In this document: positions 49,274-62,179 of the stretch, piece by piece
How positions within the stretch are numbered: the stretch's first letter is position 1
Layout of the letters: each line of letters starts with the position of its first letter
NCBI GenBank assembly: GCA_905250125.1
Contig: CAJNOL010000587.1
Span: forward strand, 1-64,000
Length of the DNA stretch: 64,000 nucleotides
Reading direction: 5' to 3'
From: Rotaria sordida
Lineage: Eukaryota; Rotifera; Eurotatoria; Philodinida; Philodinidae
Made by a program: the position numbers and the translations under genes
The notes under the pieces: generated by a model
What the model saw: only the letters and a program-made list of their open reading frames with translations
Database searches by the model: none
Told to the model about the DNA's origin: nothing

Positions 49274-50558
49274 ATGTCAACACCATTTGATCTACTTATA
49301 TTTGGTCAACGAAAAATTGCTGCTACAGCTGGTTCATCGTTAAAACAAGAAACATTGACTAAAATTCGTCTTCGTATTGTACAACAAGTATATAATGATC
49401 GAAGACTTGTTTATCGAAATCGAGTTGAAACAAATCGACGAAATCTTGTTTTATCAACAATAGAAAATGCACATAAACGTGAACAAGCTGTACAACGAAC
49501 TCAAAAAGAAAATGTATTAACTGATTTAAAACAAGAAAAATATACTATCGATAGTTGTCTTGCACTTTTACCATCGTATGAACCGATTGATCTTACTGAA
49601 CCGAAAGATGCCTATCGGTTTGGTGTACGAGTAAGTCATCAAACATGTAATTCTACTAGACATAAGACAAAAATAAAAAGAATTTTAAATTTTAAATGAA
49701 AGTTTAAATCTTTTTAATATTTAGGTTCAATCAGCTGGTCCTCATGTTCGTTCACGTGCACCTGAAATTCATTCGGCTTCAATTCGTTCTAATCGTGAAA
49801 ATAATCAATCTCGTGCTAAATCTGCAGCAGCACATCCTCGATCACATACTGCACCTGTTCACATTTCTTATCATGACGATATTGAAAATGATGATGAAGA
49901 AATGTCAACATCTATTTCACGTATAACATCAAGTAAAATTTCAAATGGTCGTTTAACATCTGCTATTTCAAATGCAGATTTACTTCAACATTCACCTGAA
50001 TCACCTACAGATAATCCTGATATAATAACATCAAGTATTTCACCACCTATGCATCGTATAACATGGCCAGTTAGATTAAAAGTTTTTGCTTTACAAAGTG
50101 AAGATGAAACTCGTCAACAATTTTTAAATTGGCTTGCTGAAAAACGTAAAAATAAACGAAGAGAATCAACAAAACAATATTTTGATCTTGAACTTGAACG
50201 AAAATATCAAGAATCAATTCGACGACGAAAAGAAATCGAAAGTTTTATTACACCAGATATAATTGAAGAACATATTATAAATGATCCGATTTTTGCTAAA
50301 CGTTATCGACAATTACAATTAGCTATTCGTGCTGGTAAAGTTCCAAATTATGATCCAAAAGATCATGAATTGAATATAATAATGACAAAATCTAAAATTG
50401 AACGTGTACGAACAGCACTTATTACAGCTAAACAATCACAAATAAAAAATTTTTATCAAAATCAACAAAGAATTCATAATGCTATTTTATCAAAACGTAT
50501 TGAAATTTTTTTAAAACATCTTGCTGAATTTAATGAAGAACATGAACAACAAATTTAA
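49274..50558 (+). CDS. Unrecognised basic, helical protein
   Basis: Not recognised. Exons 49274-49630 and 49725-50558 (94-nt intron, GTAAGT...TTTAG) give 396 aa. Residues 1-85 form a long Arg/Gln/Lys-rich helix (for example RLRIVQQVYNDRRLVYRNRV). A Ser/Ala/His/Arg-rich low-complexity middle follows (about 120-190), with an acidic DDIENDDEE patch. A second long charged helix runs from about residue 215 to the end (QQFLNWLAEKRKNKRRES; ELERKYQESIRRRKEIES), with strong coiled-coil character. It contains no signal peptide or membrane helix. The composition resembles ciliary, microtubule-inner or centrosomal proteins, but that is only an impression. Both splice sites are strong and the frame is continuous, so the gene is very likely real. 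Confidence 0.8.
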
Positions 50559-51759
50559 TTAATAAATTGAACTATTTCGATTGAAAATTTATTAATATTC
50601 TATACAAAATGGTAGATTAAAACTTGAAGTTTTTAATATCCAAAAAAATAATTTTATCCTTGATTTCATATGTCTTCTTTCCTTTTTCTTTAATGACCAT
50701 GATGGCAAATCTAGACATAATAAAAAGAAAACGCTTCTCAGTAAAGCTCCTTCGGAAATAAAATATGAAATTCACTCACATACTTCATATAAACTAAAAG
50801 ATATTTTTATTATAGATATATATTTGATGTACTAAACAAAATAAATTTAAATATTGCAGCAAATAGAATAAGAAATATCAAAACATGGTCATATACTGTT
50901 TATTTAATAATGATCAATACTGGTGAGAATGTAAAAATGTCGTTCTTAAAAATTCATTATATGATTGAAATCTTATAAATTTTAATGTATAAAATCAAAT
51001 AGAGTACTTAAGTAATCTATGATAAATAATTGACTTTCACTTTTATTAAAAACACATAAGTGGTTGTTTTAGCTTGTGGCGTAAAAGAAAGAAAAAAAAA
51101 GTGCCTATCAATCATCATAATATAATAAGATAAAATGTAATTAATATAAATTAAATTAATCCTTTCTTGCTTTTGGCTAAATCTGACAGTTTGGGAGGAC
51201 AATTCGCTCAATAACATCAATCTTATGGCTGCTAATATACATAGGAAAAATTTGAAGCAAACACATCAAACACCAATATATTAAATACGTAATATATTCG
51301 GTATTCGTTTTTTATTTGAAAAAACTTTTGAAATTTGCAACAAAACAGGCACGACAACATGATTTATGTGAATGCATCAACACCACATTTACGTTGTAGG
51401 GGTGTAGGTGTGACTGAACATATTGTTCGCCTATCCATCTAACCTTCCAGATAGACTTTAATTCTAAATGTCTCATAGTTGAAGAGAACCAAATTTTTAT
51501 TACATGGTCTCCATAGGGCACGAAACGATTAACAACAATAAGCAGCCATAGATAACTGTTTATCGTTATTTTATTTCTTAGAAATGTTGTGCTATCAAGA
51601 TTTGTTACATTACAACTTCAACTAACGAGGGAACATATTTGAGTGTCCTCCCTGAGAATCAGTTTAAAACCATTCTATTCTTCAGAGACCGTGATGAATA
51701 TATCTAATATCGAATGACTATCATTTGCCCCAGATTGTGGTTCCCTGAATTAACCCTCA

Positions 51760-52040
51760 AATCATATCCCCATTTGGGGAAAAAATAGCAATTGATATAA
51801 ATTCTGGTCACCAAATGGGGATTTTAGTTTTGAGGAATTTTTGATTTGGGGATATTTTTCATAAGATACACTATATATATATATATATATATATACTGTA
51901 ATTCAGCAGCATCTTGGTTCTTGTACTACGCTGTATCAACTAGAATAAAATTTTTTAGCATGATCATTCTATGCTTATCATTTGTCCCACACTGGTCACC
52001 ACAAATGCATCCCAAAAAAAAACCCCATTTGGGGATTTTT
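51760..52040. repeat. CCCCATTTGGGG palindrome cluster
   Basis: The 12-bp palindrome CCCCATTTGGGG occurs at about 51769-51780 and again at about 52023-52034. Related CAAATGGGGAT and GATTTGGGGATATTT words lie between them. A TA microsatellite sits in the middle. Spacing is irregular. Confidence 0.6.
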
Positions 52041-52204
52041 TTCTCATGAAATATATTATACATCCTGTAGGTCAATACCGTTCTTTTTCTCTTTCAAGAT
52101 CGCATTACCAAAAATAACACTTTCCAAGTCATATCTATTGGAATTGTTCAGTTCGAATTAGCTAAACATAATAACAAGAGTTCTATGATGAATCTGGTGA
52201 CCAG

Positions 52205-52304
52205 NNNNNNNNNNNNNNNNNNNNNNNNNNNNNNNNNNNNNNNNNNNNNNNNNNNNNNNNNNNNNNNNNNNNNNNNNNNNNNNNNNNNNNNNNNNNNNNN
52301 NNNN
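52205..52304. other. Scaffold gap of 100 N
   Basis: Exactly 100 unknown bases, a conventional size for a gap of unknown length. Adjacent sequence may not be truly contiguous. Confidence 0.98.
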
Positions 52305-53589
52305 TCACAGTTAGATAGTTCATCATTTCATTAAATATAAATAGATTTTTCTTACATATTTAAGGATCAATCTACTTTTAAAAAGAATTTAATTTAAATT
52401 CTAAATTTAATTCCATTGTCATCTTGAGTAAAGTGTTAATATGTATTTAAATGAATAGCGCAAGCAAGAGCAAGAGCATAAGAAGAAAAAAACGAATACA
52501 AGAGAAAAAAAACAGAATAGGAAAATAAGATAAAGAGAACATCGAAAAAAAAACGAGCTAATCACTCTCATATTACAAAACTCGAAACGGAAAAAACCCC
52601 AAAAAAAAGGTGTTGGAAGAGGCTAACGCATTTGCTCTTCGATATATAAGAGAAAATTAATTTAATATCTGCCAATCTTGATGCAAAACAAAAAATGCTT
52701 TTAGAAAAAAAAAATAGAAAATATGGAATAAATGGGTAAAGATTGAGCGAGATTCCTTAACCAGAATTAACACATCAACAGAAAGAACATACCTAGAAAA
52801 TAAAAAACAAAAAAGAAAAAGAATGGTCGCACTAGTTTTTCTTCAAAATCAATTATAATCTTTGACTACCTGATTCTCAAAGAAAAAAAAGAACATCAAA
52901 AACAAACGCATAGATAGATTAATTAGATTTTATATCAATATCACAGCGGCCAGCCTCTTGAGCTCATTTCTCACACGACTATTCACTTTCAACAACAAAA
53001 AACAAATATGACAATTTATGTTAAATAAAGGCTATTTAAAACAAGTGCATGATGATTATTTTTGGTTAATGTTACGATAAAACCATCACATTGAAATCTG
53101 TAAATACCATTGAGACGCCACTAGTTTTTTCATGAACTTACTTGATCCATATTTTAATGAATAATTTTCTCATATTAAGAGAAGTTCATTGATGATATGT
53201 GAATTCAAAGCGCACATTGTATTCAAATTCAAATGAGTCATTTGTTTCCATTGAATAGAAATAAAGAAATAAATTAAATGAAGTGGTTTCACTATTCCAT
53301 TCTCTTCGAATTTTTTCATGGAATAGTTTTAAGCCAATCGATCGAATTTTTTCATTTAATGAACAAAAAGGAAAACTAAAGAACGCCTGGTTCAATTGTA
53401 TATTTTCACAAAAAAACCATTCTATAAATTTTTTTACAAGAATCCTATTCCAAAGACAAATATCTCTGGAACAATAAAGAGATTTCGATATCTGATTCAT
53501 GCATATATTTGTGTCTGCAGTTTTCAATATAACGTAACGAATGACAACGTTTACATAAACAAAAACATAACCTTCAAATCAACAAAAAA

Positions 53590-53900
53590 TGGACTAGAAT
53601 GAGAATGTTTATGTGATCAAAAAAACAACAATCTTTATATTAAAAAAATCTGACTAAGAGTTTTCAGAATGCAAAACGACACCTTTGGATGAAAGACAAA
53701 AAGATCTGAATAACAGTATTCAAAATGAAGAAAAACAAGTTTTCATATAAAAAAAGACCTGAATGAACACTTTCAGAATACAAAAAAGCTTTAGATAAAC
53801 GAAAAAAAATCTAAAGAACAGTGTTCAGGATGAAAGAAAACAAATGTTTAGATCAACAAAAAAAAAAGAGTTGAATAGGAATGTTTACGAACAAAAAATA
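53590..53900 (+). repeat. Degenerate ~60-bp tandem repeat
   Basis: About five units recur with a core like GAATAACAGTNTTCAGAATG and an A-rich half containing AACAAA. Units diverge by substitutions and small indels. Confidence 0.6.
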
Positions 53901-53955
53901 ATAAACATGATTGATCACCATAATTACTGCATCATAAACATTAATCTTTAATCAT

Positions 53956-54512
53956 TCAATCAATTGCAAGACTTTTAACAATTCGTTGAATTTGTCGAAT
54001 ACCTGCATTACGCCAATTATTTCGCTAAACATAAAAAAAAGAAGATTTTTCTAAAGCCAAAACAGTGAAAAAAATAGCGTTTTTCATAATTAATATGTTT
54101 GTTGAATGGTATGCTTGCTTGTTTAGATCGTCCATTCGGGCCTGTAGTCTAAAAAACTCAATATTAACTTTGAGTAAAAAATGATTCTGAAAATATCGAC
54201 GTACCTCGAAGAACACGATCATCTTATCCTTTTGAGGATTTAATATCAATTGAAGCACATTATTTTTGTCGTTTGTAAATAATTCCATCGACTTGATTGT
54301 TTTCCAAAAATGTACAACATCACGATTCTAATTTCAAGAATAAATAAGCTATATTTAAAGAAGCATGCTATTTCTACTTTGTCTTCAGATAAGCTGAATT
54401 TTTGATATTTGATCTACCACATTACCATGAATTTCAACATGTCGGACTCATCATTCATTTGTTGTTGATAGCTTTTAAAAGCACCAAAGAAAGAATCTTG
54501 ATTATTCGACAT
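53956..54512 (-). CDS. Small unrecognised protein with GC-AG intron
   Basis: Not recognised. Four exons, 54512-54426, 54327-54205, 54148-54119 and 54024-53956, join in frame to 102 aa. The first two introns are GT-AG. No GT occurs downstream of the third exon's codons within reach, but CAA|GCAAGC at 54119/54118 fits the classic GC-AG donor, with a TATGTTTAG acceptor; the frame then continues to a stop. The protein starts with a polar, Gln-rich helix, has a central LQLILNPQKDKMIVFFE strand pair, and ends in a basic RNNWRNAGIRQIQRIV helix. There is no signal peptide or membrane segment. All three joins keeping frame supports a real small gene. The third exon encodes only ten residues. Confidence 0.6.
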
Positions 54513-55607
54513 CTGAAAAAAGCAAAGTAAAAATCAAATAATGGATTAAAATATTTAAATATATATGAACTCAAAGAGACAGGTTCACTTCATATGAAAG
54601 TGATGAATCGATTAAATGAATGAAACGTTCATGTTATACTACATATCAGATGATGCTTTTCTCTTTCTTTGTCTCTATTTACAACAAGAATAATAATAGT
54701 GATTAATGAAAAATAAAAAAACCAATTATATCACTACTGTCTACGTATTCGTTCATATGTTTTCAAGGTAAAAATCTTTGACTAATTTTTATCTGAATAT
54801 CTGACTAATATTTTCGCGAGCAAAAAAAAAAAAGAAATAAAAAAGAGTGTTTCGACAAAACATTTTAAAGCTAGGTAATTTCATTTTGAAGCTGATTAAT
54901 GCACATCAATTCGATTCAATCTTGGAATAAATCGATGAATTATGATCTTCTACAAGTTCTATAATTTAATAAGATGGATGCTTCAAACCCCAATAAATAC
55001 CAAAAACCACTTTTTAATTCACTTAAACTATTATGATTTATCTATCGCATATTTCTAAACCTCATCAACTCGAACTTTTGGATAATAGAAATACAACATC
55101 AGAGGTATTTCTTTAGAAACCGAATTCATATTAGCTTGTGTGTTGGAAAATACTTATTATATCATAAATAAATTTTATTCTATTGAATCAAGTTATTTCG
55201 ATACACATTTAGCTATTTTGTTCTTTATTTCTTAATTGAGTTTTCTCATAAAATTTTGTACACTATGTGATGTCTGTCAGTTGCATAGATCTTGATGGTC
55301 GTCGAAAATCTATCATCACCCCAGCCTGACCAGCTGTAAAGGAAAGCTACCGTGATGCTCTATAAAAAAAAAACTTGTTGACGCTGCGATAGTATTCAAA
55401 AGAATGTTTCAATTTTCAAGACCGTGATGCGTTTGAACTAGAACTACTACTCTTAGTGATCAGATCTGTAAAATCTTACAATATTGCATATATGGACGCT
55501 GACATTCTGAACAAGTTCATGAGTTTTTAAAATTTTTTCTTAAAAAAAAAACAACCACGACAGTGTCGCTATGCGCATCTGTGTTTAGTTATTTGAGTGT
55601 AATACCA

Positions 55608-56380
55608 GGAATATGTCCCCCGGCAAAAAAATAGTTTTGCCTTGTATTTCGAATTTATTGTCACGATAAAGATATATTTTTTAAAAACCAATTACATATT
55701 CTGAAAGCCCGGAGAGTTTTATATCACCCTGTATAAATAGGTTTTAGTTTCGACTTATTCATTAGCAAAATAAATTGAGGACAACGAAAGCATCTTTATG
55801 TTCAGATGCCCATAGATACGATTTTGCCTCCTCAACCAGTTTTTTAAACTTTTCGTCACTATGGAATCACCTTTTGAGAAAAGTGATTGTATATTCTGAT
55901 AGCGCTTCAAATTCTCTATCACCTTATGTATTAATGCAGTGTCTTGAATTTAAGTAGCGAAAAAAATACAGATTTTTGCTATTTGTCGATTCAAAGTACG
56001 TTCATTGTACTCAAAATTCTTTTCAGCATATTAATGCAAGAAAAAAGATAAATATACAGAGAGATAGAGAATTTTACGCTCTATCGGAATCTCTAATGGC
56101 TTTTTAGAAAACGTGATTCTATAGTGATGAAAAATTTTAAAAACTATTTTTGATGACAGCGAAAAAATCAAGTCTGTGGGAATGTGGACATGAGGGTGCT
56201 TTCATTATATTCAAATTTTTTTAGTAATGAGTAGGTATGAATTGAAAGCTAATGATATAGAGTGATAGAAAACTCTACGGGCTTTCAGAATATTAATTGG
56301 TTTTTAAAAAATATGTCTTTATAGTGACAATAAATTTGAAATACAAGGCAAAACTATCTTTTTCCAGCAGGAATATATCT
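55608..56380. repeat. 0.8-kb imperfect palindrome (long hairpin)
   Basis: The left arm (about 55608-55935) is matched inverted by the right arm (about 56052-56380). Shared blocks include ATAGTTTTGCCTTGTATTTC, AATTTATTGTCAC and TTTTTTAAAAACCAATTA. Within each arm two modules of about 75 bp resemble each other, both running from TTGTCAC/TCGTCAC through ATATTCTGA to CTATCAC. No coding sequence is seen. Confidence 0.8.
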
Positions 56381-57799
56381 GTTTAAGTGATAGAAATAAG
56401 TCGTTCAAAAGTTAAACTCATCTCGTAAAAACTTAAAATGTTTAGTACATTTCATGTGTCTTTAGTTTGGGTGCATTAGACGATTGAGTACATAAATATG
56501 TTTTGGCCGTTTACTCGGCTAATGTTTCAGCATATATATTGTTTTTTACGATCTACGAAGGTTGACATTGGTTTGTTCTTTCTTAAAACACGACAAGCTG
56601 TATGATATGACTCTACTAACAGCAGTTATATTTCTCACAAAATACAAATAAAAATTTGCTTGGATCATTCACTATTTATTATAAACCTGTTCTATTGAAT
56701 CTTGCTCTTCTTTCAGTCTTCGTTGTATAGGTTTCGTCAGTCATATTTGTACACATTTAGTGATGCATATTTAGGTTATCTTTAGATTGTATTCATGAGG
56801 AATTTCGTTTCATTTGTAACTAAGGTCTACGATTCTTGAATTTCTAAAAAATTGTTCAGAATAAAACTTGTTAATGAACAAAATTTGGTTAGAAAGTTTC
56901 TGATAAAATACATATTGATAATATAGTATATCATAGAAGGATATTGAGCAAATGGTTATCTATGTCTCACTGAACGTGTCTATCGAGTTATTCTCCTTCT
57001 CTTTGATCATTATTCTATGCATATCTATTATTACGAAATATACTATTGTATATTGTGAACTAAAGAGAGAAGAACATTTTTCTTAAGCAGGCGAATAAAA
57101 GCATACGATGGGTGCGAGGAGCGGTCGGAAATTTCACACATCTATTTTGTTCGTTCTGTTTCAATTTCAATCCCTCGACACCCATCAAATTTCGAGCACT
57201 CGGATACAGTGTTCTATCGACGACTCATTGTCGACTCGTCGTAGATATTTCGACACCTCGGTATGGATCGAAATTTCGAGTACTCCGAGAGAAATCACCT
57301 ATCGAAATAATACTACTGATTCCTCTTCTAACATATTTCAATCATTCAATTAAAACAAACATATTGAAAGGATCATTTTGAGTGCTTCAAAAGAGTCAAA
57401 CCGATCATAATAACAGTTTTGACAGATAAGCCTATAATCTTGATCATGTGAAACTTCTTCAAAATCCGGTTTTAAAATATTCTTTATTTTTATTGAATAA
57501 TATTAGTAGAGTTATCCAAGTTTGCTTCATAATTCACGTTAATTTCAGAATTTTCTGGTCAAAATTTATCGTCCACCGATTGAAACTAAAACTAAAATTC
57601 ACCTGCGTTATTGACTAAGACATAATAATAATGAATTTTCACGTTGTGAATTTAAAAAAAATTACTAAATATTGACCTTATGCTTCTCCGTGCAAATCGG
57701 TTGGTTATCACATATTGCACGTCATATTTATTCAATAAATAATTTATACGGAATCTTAAATTTAAAAAATTCTTGTGTCACTTATAGAGATATAAAAAG

Positions 57800-57970
57800 T
57801 TTTTCTATCTTGATGAATTTTTTTTAATGATAAAAAATTTTTCTCGACAAAAAACATTATTTTTATTGTTCAAAAAATAATCTTTTTTGTTTGAATAAAA
57901 AATATTATTTCTAATGTTTAAAAAAATTTTTCTCTCTGGACAAAAAAAATATTATTTTCAGTTTTCAAAA
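57800..57970 (+). repeat. AT-rich tandem repeat, ~45-50 bp unit
   Basis: Three or so degenerate units contain a GACAAAAAA or GAATAAAAA start, an ATTATTT core and a TTCAAAAAAT end. The composition is almost entirely A and T. Confidence 0.5.
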
Positions 57971-58509
57971 AATAAAATCAAAAGTTAGAAAGCATGAAAA
58001 TGAATAATAAGTACTATCTTCTTATGAATTAAAAAGATCGTTTTGATATGAGAATAATAGTTCATATTTAGATCAACTGTTCGACGAAAGTGAATCGTAA
58101 GTACTCATGTTCAAATCTACTTCTCCGCATATATTCCATGGGTTTCGACGGCTCGAAATTTATATTCGATGGATTTGGACAACTCGCAATTGAGACATCT
58201 CGAAGACAAAAATTCTTTTTTTTTCGATTAAATTCCGATCCATCGGAAACGACCATTCGAGCGGTTGAAAACTGATAGTAAAAACAACCTATCATCGAGC
58301 CCTCGACCCATCGGAAAATTGCAATCCGAGGATCGATTTGAAATTTCGATGCCCAACGGAAGCCAAAATTGACACGTCGAAATACCTATTGGATAGCCAG
58401 TTGGTTTCTCTCTTGATATGCACATTCACTATTTTTATGCACAATAACCTATAACAAGAAGTCTTTTATTAAAAAGAAAAAACATATATTGCAACATATC
58501 TCATGATTG

Positions 58510-58912
58510 TATGAACATGAACTAGATAAAGTAAATTCGAATACAAATAATCAATTAATTTTAACCAATTCAGAAAAATATTCATCATTATCATCTTTAT
58601 TTTTTCCTGAAGTAAATTTAGATGATAACCCATCAGACCAATATGTTCAATATTAATGAAAAGCATCTCTATGTGTATCGCATACTTATGACGCAGAATT
58701 TTTTGATCGTGTGAGTTAATCGATTTTATATAGAAAATAACGTGTACAAAATAGTGCAAATTATTTTCAGTTTCACATCAATTATTATGGTGAAATTGAA
58801 CAAGAAGATTTATTTCTAGCTTCTATTAGATCGATTTCAACAAAAACAAATGGAATAGAAAATAAATTGTCAAGTTTATTTTCACAGCGAATAATAACAA
58901 AGATAAACAATT
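58510..58912 (+). pseudogene. Possible gene remnant, unrecognised
   Basis: One plus-strand frame reads as plausible protein from about 58512 (polar, then SSLSSLFFPEVNLDDNPSDQ), meets TAA TGA, and continues in the same frame with ASLCVSHTYDAEFFDR up to a GTGAGT donor. After a TTTTCAG at 58769 it resumes as FHINYYGEIEQEDLFLASI and ends at TAA (58910-58912). The in-frame stop pair and missing start suggest a broken gene. An unrecognised intron across the stops is possible. Low confidence. Confidence 0.35.
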
Positions 58913-60529
58913 AATTAGGGCTATTATTCGATAAGAATACCATTTTGCATGAAAACATTACGTCATACGAATAATGTTTTAAAAATTTAGTTCCATTTAT
59001 TGTTTAAAGTTTTTAAGTACTCTTATTTTCAATTATTTATTTCATGAGGAAAATCTTTGCTTTTTCTTCCATCTGAATTAAAAAGATTTATTTGATTTCG
59101 GGAAACATAAATGATTTTCTAAAAAGTTTTATTCGAATATAATATATTTGTTACTTTTTATTGAAAAACACAGAATAAAAATTATGATGTATCAGAACTA
59201 CTCAATGTCGATAATGAAAGACACATTTACAGGTTTTATTTAACAAAGTTCAATTGTCATCTATTCACCATTATGAACTTATTCACATCATCAAAGTAAG
59301 AAAACTATATTTATAGACATACGAATTAATTTACTACTTTATAGATTTCGATAACTAAAACAGACAGATAGAGTATTTTCCTACAAAACAACATCCTAAT
59401 TAATTTACATAGATGTACGCGAAATCACTAGCAAATCTATCAGTAGTATATCGATACAGATGACTGAGTGTTTTTCGGAAAAAGATACACATAATATACC
59501 TCTAGGAGATAAGCGACAATTCTTGGTTCCATAAATGTTTAGCTAGAAGTTGGAATCATGTCAAATAACCTTGAGTGAAAAAGCCAACAAAGCGTCTACG
59601 AATCCTTCGAGTATGTGTAATGCTGTCGACTGATATTCCGCATCGCTGTACAAAATATAGTGGGATATCATATGTGCTCTTAGCTCCTATCTCTACTTCT
59701 TCACTTATTTTCACTTGTAGTATTACACTATTCTTTCTCTTTCTGTTGTTGTATTTGTAAATAAAAATGTTCAGATTTCCTTCAAACATACGATCGTCTG
59801 TTGAAAGTATCAAACGAAAAGATTCTCTTTCAATAAACAATGTTGAAATGTAACAATAGTGTTTAAAAGAAGATCATAACTATTTTACTTGGTAATCGGT
59901 TAGAAAATAACAGTTTGACGGATTTTCATTCTTTGGAAGCAATAAAAATTCACTCTTGGTTTTTCCTATTTGTTTATTGTCAATCAATACTTGTTTTTGA
60001 AATTTGTTTCTAATAAAATTTCTTATGAATCAATTTCTCCTATGATAATAGTCATTATTTATTATCGCAAAGTTCACTTTTCAGTTTTATTTTTTCAGAT
60101 TCAACAAGTACCAAAGAATGAATTAGACAAAATTATTGTCTTTTTTGCAATATTAAACAGAGTTTTCAAAATTTCATTTTTGACACCAATATCCAAAGTT
60201 TTCTGCCTATAAATAGATATCTATTTTTCGAATCTTACCAATAATGTTCTGTCGGAATGAGAAAGTCCAAACGATTCTGCTCATAAATCTTTATTATCGA
60301 ATTTCGATTTGTTTACTATGTTCTTGACTTAATTATATAACACCTGACAACAGAATCGAAAGAATATATTTTCATCTAAAGTATTGTACGCTATGACATG
60401 TGATAATTGACAGAAACAATTATTTTATTGGCAAATAAATGCTTTTGCCAGAACGTCAATCTTTTTTTTGATTTACTTGTCTCTGTAAACAAGAATCTTC
60501 CAAAATTACAGTAATGCAGAAATCGAACA

Positions 60530-60785
60530 CTCGACTCGACTCGAAAATTTTTCTTTCGAGTTTTCAACTACTTAATTATTCAACTATTCAAGTATTCAGC
60601 TATTCAAATTTGATAGTATTACAGTATTTGCCCTTTCAACTCTTCGAGATTTCTGCTCTCACCCTGACGCTGCGTTGTGTGGTGTGCTCATGAGGTTTTG
60701 CCCTCACTCTCAGCCGCAAGATAGTTGAATATTCGAATAGTTGAATATTTTGTTGCATAGTCGAGAACTCGAAACAGTTCTTTGA
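60530..60785. repeat. Inverted repeat of ATTCAACTATTCAA words
   Basis: At about 60535-60612 CTCGAAAA and repeated TATTCAACTA/TATTCAAG words occur. At about 60715-60780 the reverse complements occur (ATAGTTGAATATTCGAATAG, then AGAACTCGAAAC). About 100 bp of more GC-rich sequence lies between. Confidence 0.6.
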
Positions 60786-61178
60786 GTTTTAGATGTATGA
60801 AAAAAGCTGCCGCCGTCACGACGACATTATAAAACTTCTTTCCACGCTGCTGCTGCGTCACGATTGCTTTTGAAAAAATCTGCCACTGCCGCAGCGCCAT
60901 GAACATTTCTTCTATAATATGATCATTCTCGCAGGATTCCCAGCATGTGTATATGTGATTATGGGTATAGAGCTAGTTAACGACGGTAGTTTCTGTAACA
61001 ATTGATGGCTATTTACTAGAGCTGTCAAATCATCCTAAAATATTAGAAAAAACAAAAATCATTGGTCATTATGGCTTAGTAAAGCGATACAGCGGTGCCG
61101 TCACTGTATATGACTATTATCATAGGATTTCTGATATTAGTGTATCCAATTATTCTTTCAAAGCAGAATAACTGTCTG

Positions 61179-62017
61179 TAGAGGGCTGCAGGTTAAGCAG
61201 TTTTGACAATCTGTAGCCTGCCCTGCTGATATTTCGGCAACCTGACCCTGTCCTGCCCTGTGAATTTTTTCGCATATTCTGCCCTGCCCTGTCCTGAGAT
61301 TTATCTCAATAACCTTTAACCTTCCCTGCCCTGCAATGTTTAAAATTAGAGTAAAATCTAGATTTGATTTATCAAGACAATTTTTAACATAATAACTAAT
61401 GGTAGAAGTTCCATTAGATATTGAATATGATAATATCTCATTGCATAAAAGGTTGATATTCATTACTGGAACATTTAATACGTTATAGGTGTTCCCAAAA
61501 CGAACCATGTGATGAAGGTGGTCCCTCTTTAGCTGGAAATGCACCATTTTTCAACTTTTCTACCACCTCCTTTTTTCTTTCCACATCTTTTTTTTTGAAT
61601 TTGACATGAATGATACTTCAAAAGTAGGAAAATCCGACTAATCTCGATAAATATATGTAAAAGATTAATTGATTATGTTGATGATAATAATAGAGACAAT
61701 AATAAGATAAAATTTAAAATACTAAACATATATTTCAATAGTTATATGTATAAAAAATAGACTAGCGATACATATTTTTCTGTTGGATATCTGCAATAGC
61801 AATCTAATTTGGTTTTCTGTTTACTTTTATTCTTTTCTTTCTGTATAATTTTATAAAAGATATCGACAATATCTAATGTACAAAATTTATCGCATGTTGA
61901 CAGGTTACGACATGCGTACCCTGCAACCTGCTCTGTAAAAAATGTTGTAACCGGCCCTGTCCTGCCCTAACAGGGCAGGGCGGGCAGGGCAGATTATCTA
62001 CAACTTGCAGAGCTCTA
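61179..62017. mobile_element. hAT-like non-autonomous element
   Basis: The ends match as imperfect inverted repeats: TAGAGGGCTGCAGGTT at 61179, and TAGAGCTCTGCAAGTT on the minus strand from 62017. Inside each end are runs of CCTGCCCTG/CCCTGTCCTG (61210-61340) and their inverse GGGCAGGGC (61960-61990), typical of hAT sub-terminal repeats. The flanking 8-mers (ACTGTCTG and ACTACCAC) agree at only four positions, so no clean target duplication is seen. No transposase is inside, so it is non-autonomous. The minus open frame at 61158-61547 is repeat-derived. Confidence 0.6.
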
Positions 62018-62179
62018 ACTACCACTTAATCTACTGGTTCTCAGTCAGTTGGCACTGAATAACTCCTATAACAAGGAGCAGACCTCGACACACTAACATC
62101 GGAATCGTTTGTTACTCTCAAAGCACTTTCATTTTATACTGATTCCAGAATGGGAAAAATCTAATGATTTTTTTATCAG

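Larger units (their letters stand above)
50559..53955. other. Intergenic with gap and tandem repeats
   Basis: No gene is supported. It contains CCCCATTTGGGG palindromes (51.76-52.04 kb), a TA microsatellite (about 51872-51894), the 100-N gap, an A-rich stretch (52.4-52.9 kb) and a degenerate ~60-bp tandem repeat (53.59-53.90 kb). Open frames on both strands at 53186-53602 mirror each other and have no domain. Confidence 0.5.

Noticed and set aside
53186..53602. Overlapping open frames on both strands
   Set aside because: Low-complexity Phe/Ser/Asn composition, no motif, no splice-consistent extension.
57108..58425. Several open frames rich in Ser, Arg and Phe
   Set aside because: They coincide with TCGA/TTTCGA-rich repeat tracts that lack stops by composition.
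61158..61547. 129-aa minus-strand open frame
   Set aside because: Its C-terminal half is a translation of the CCCTG sub-terminal repeats of the hAT-like element.
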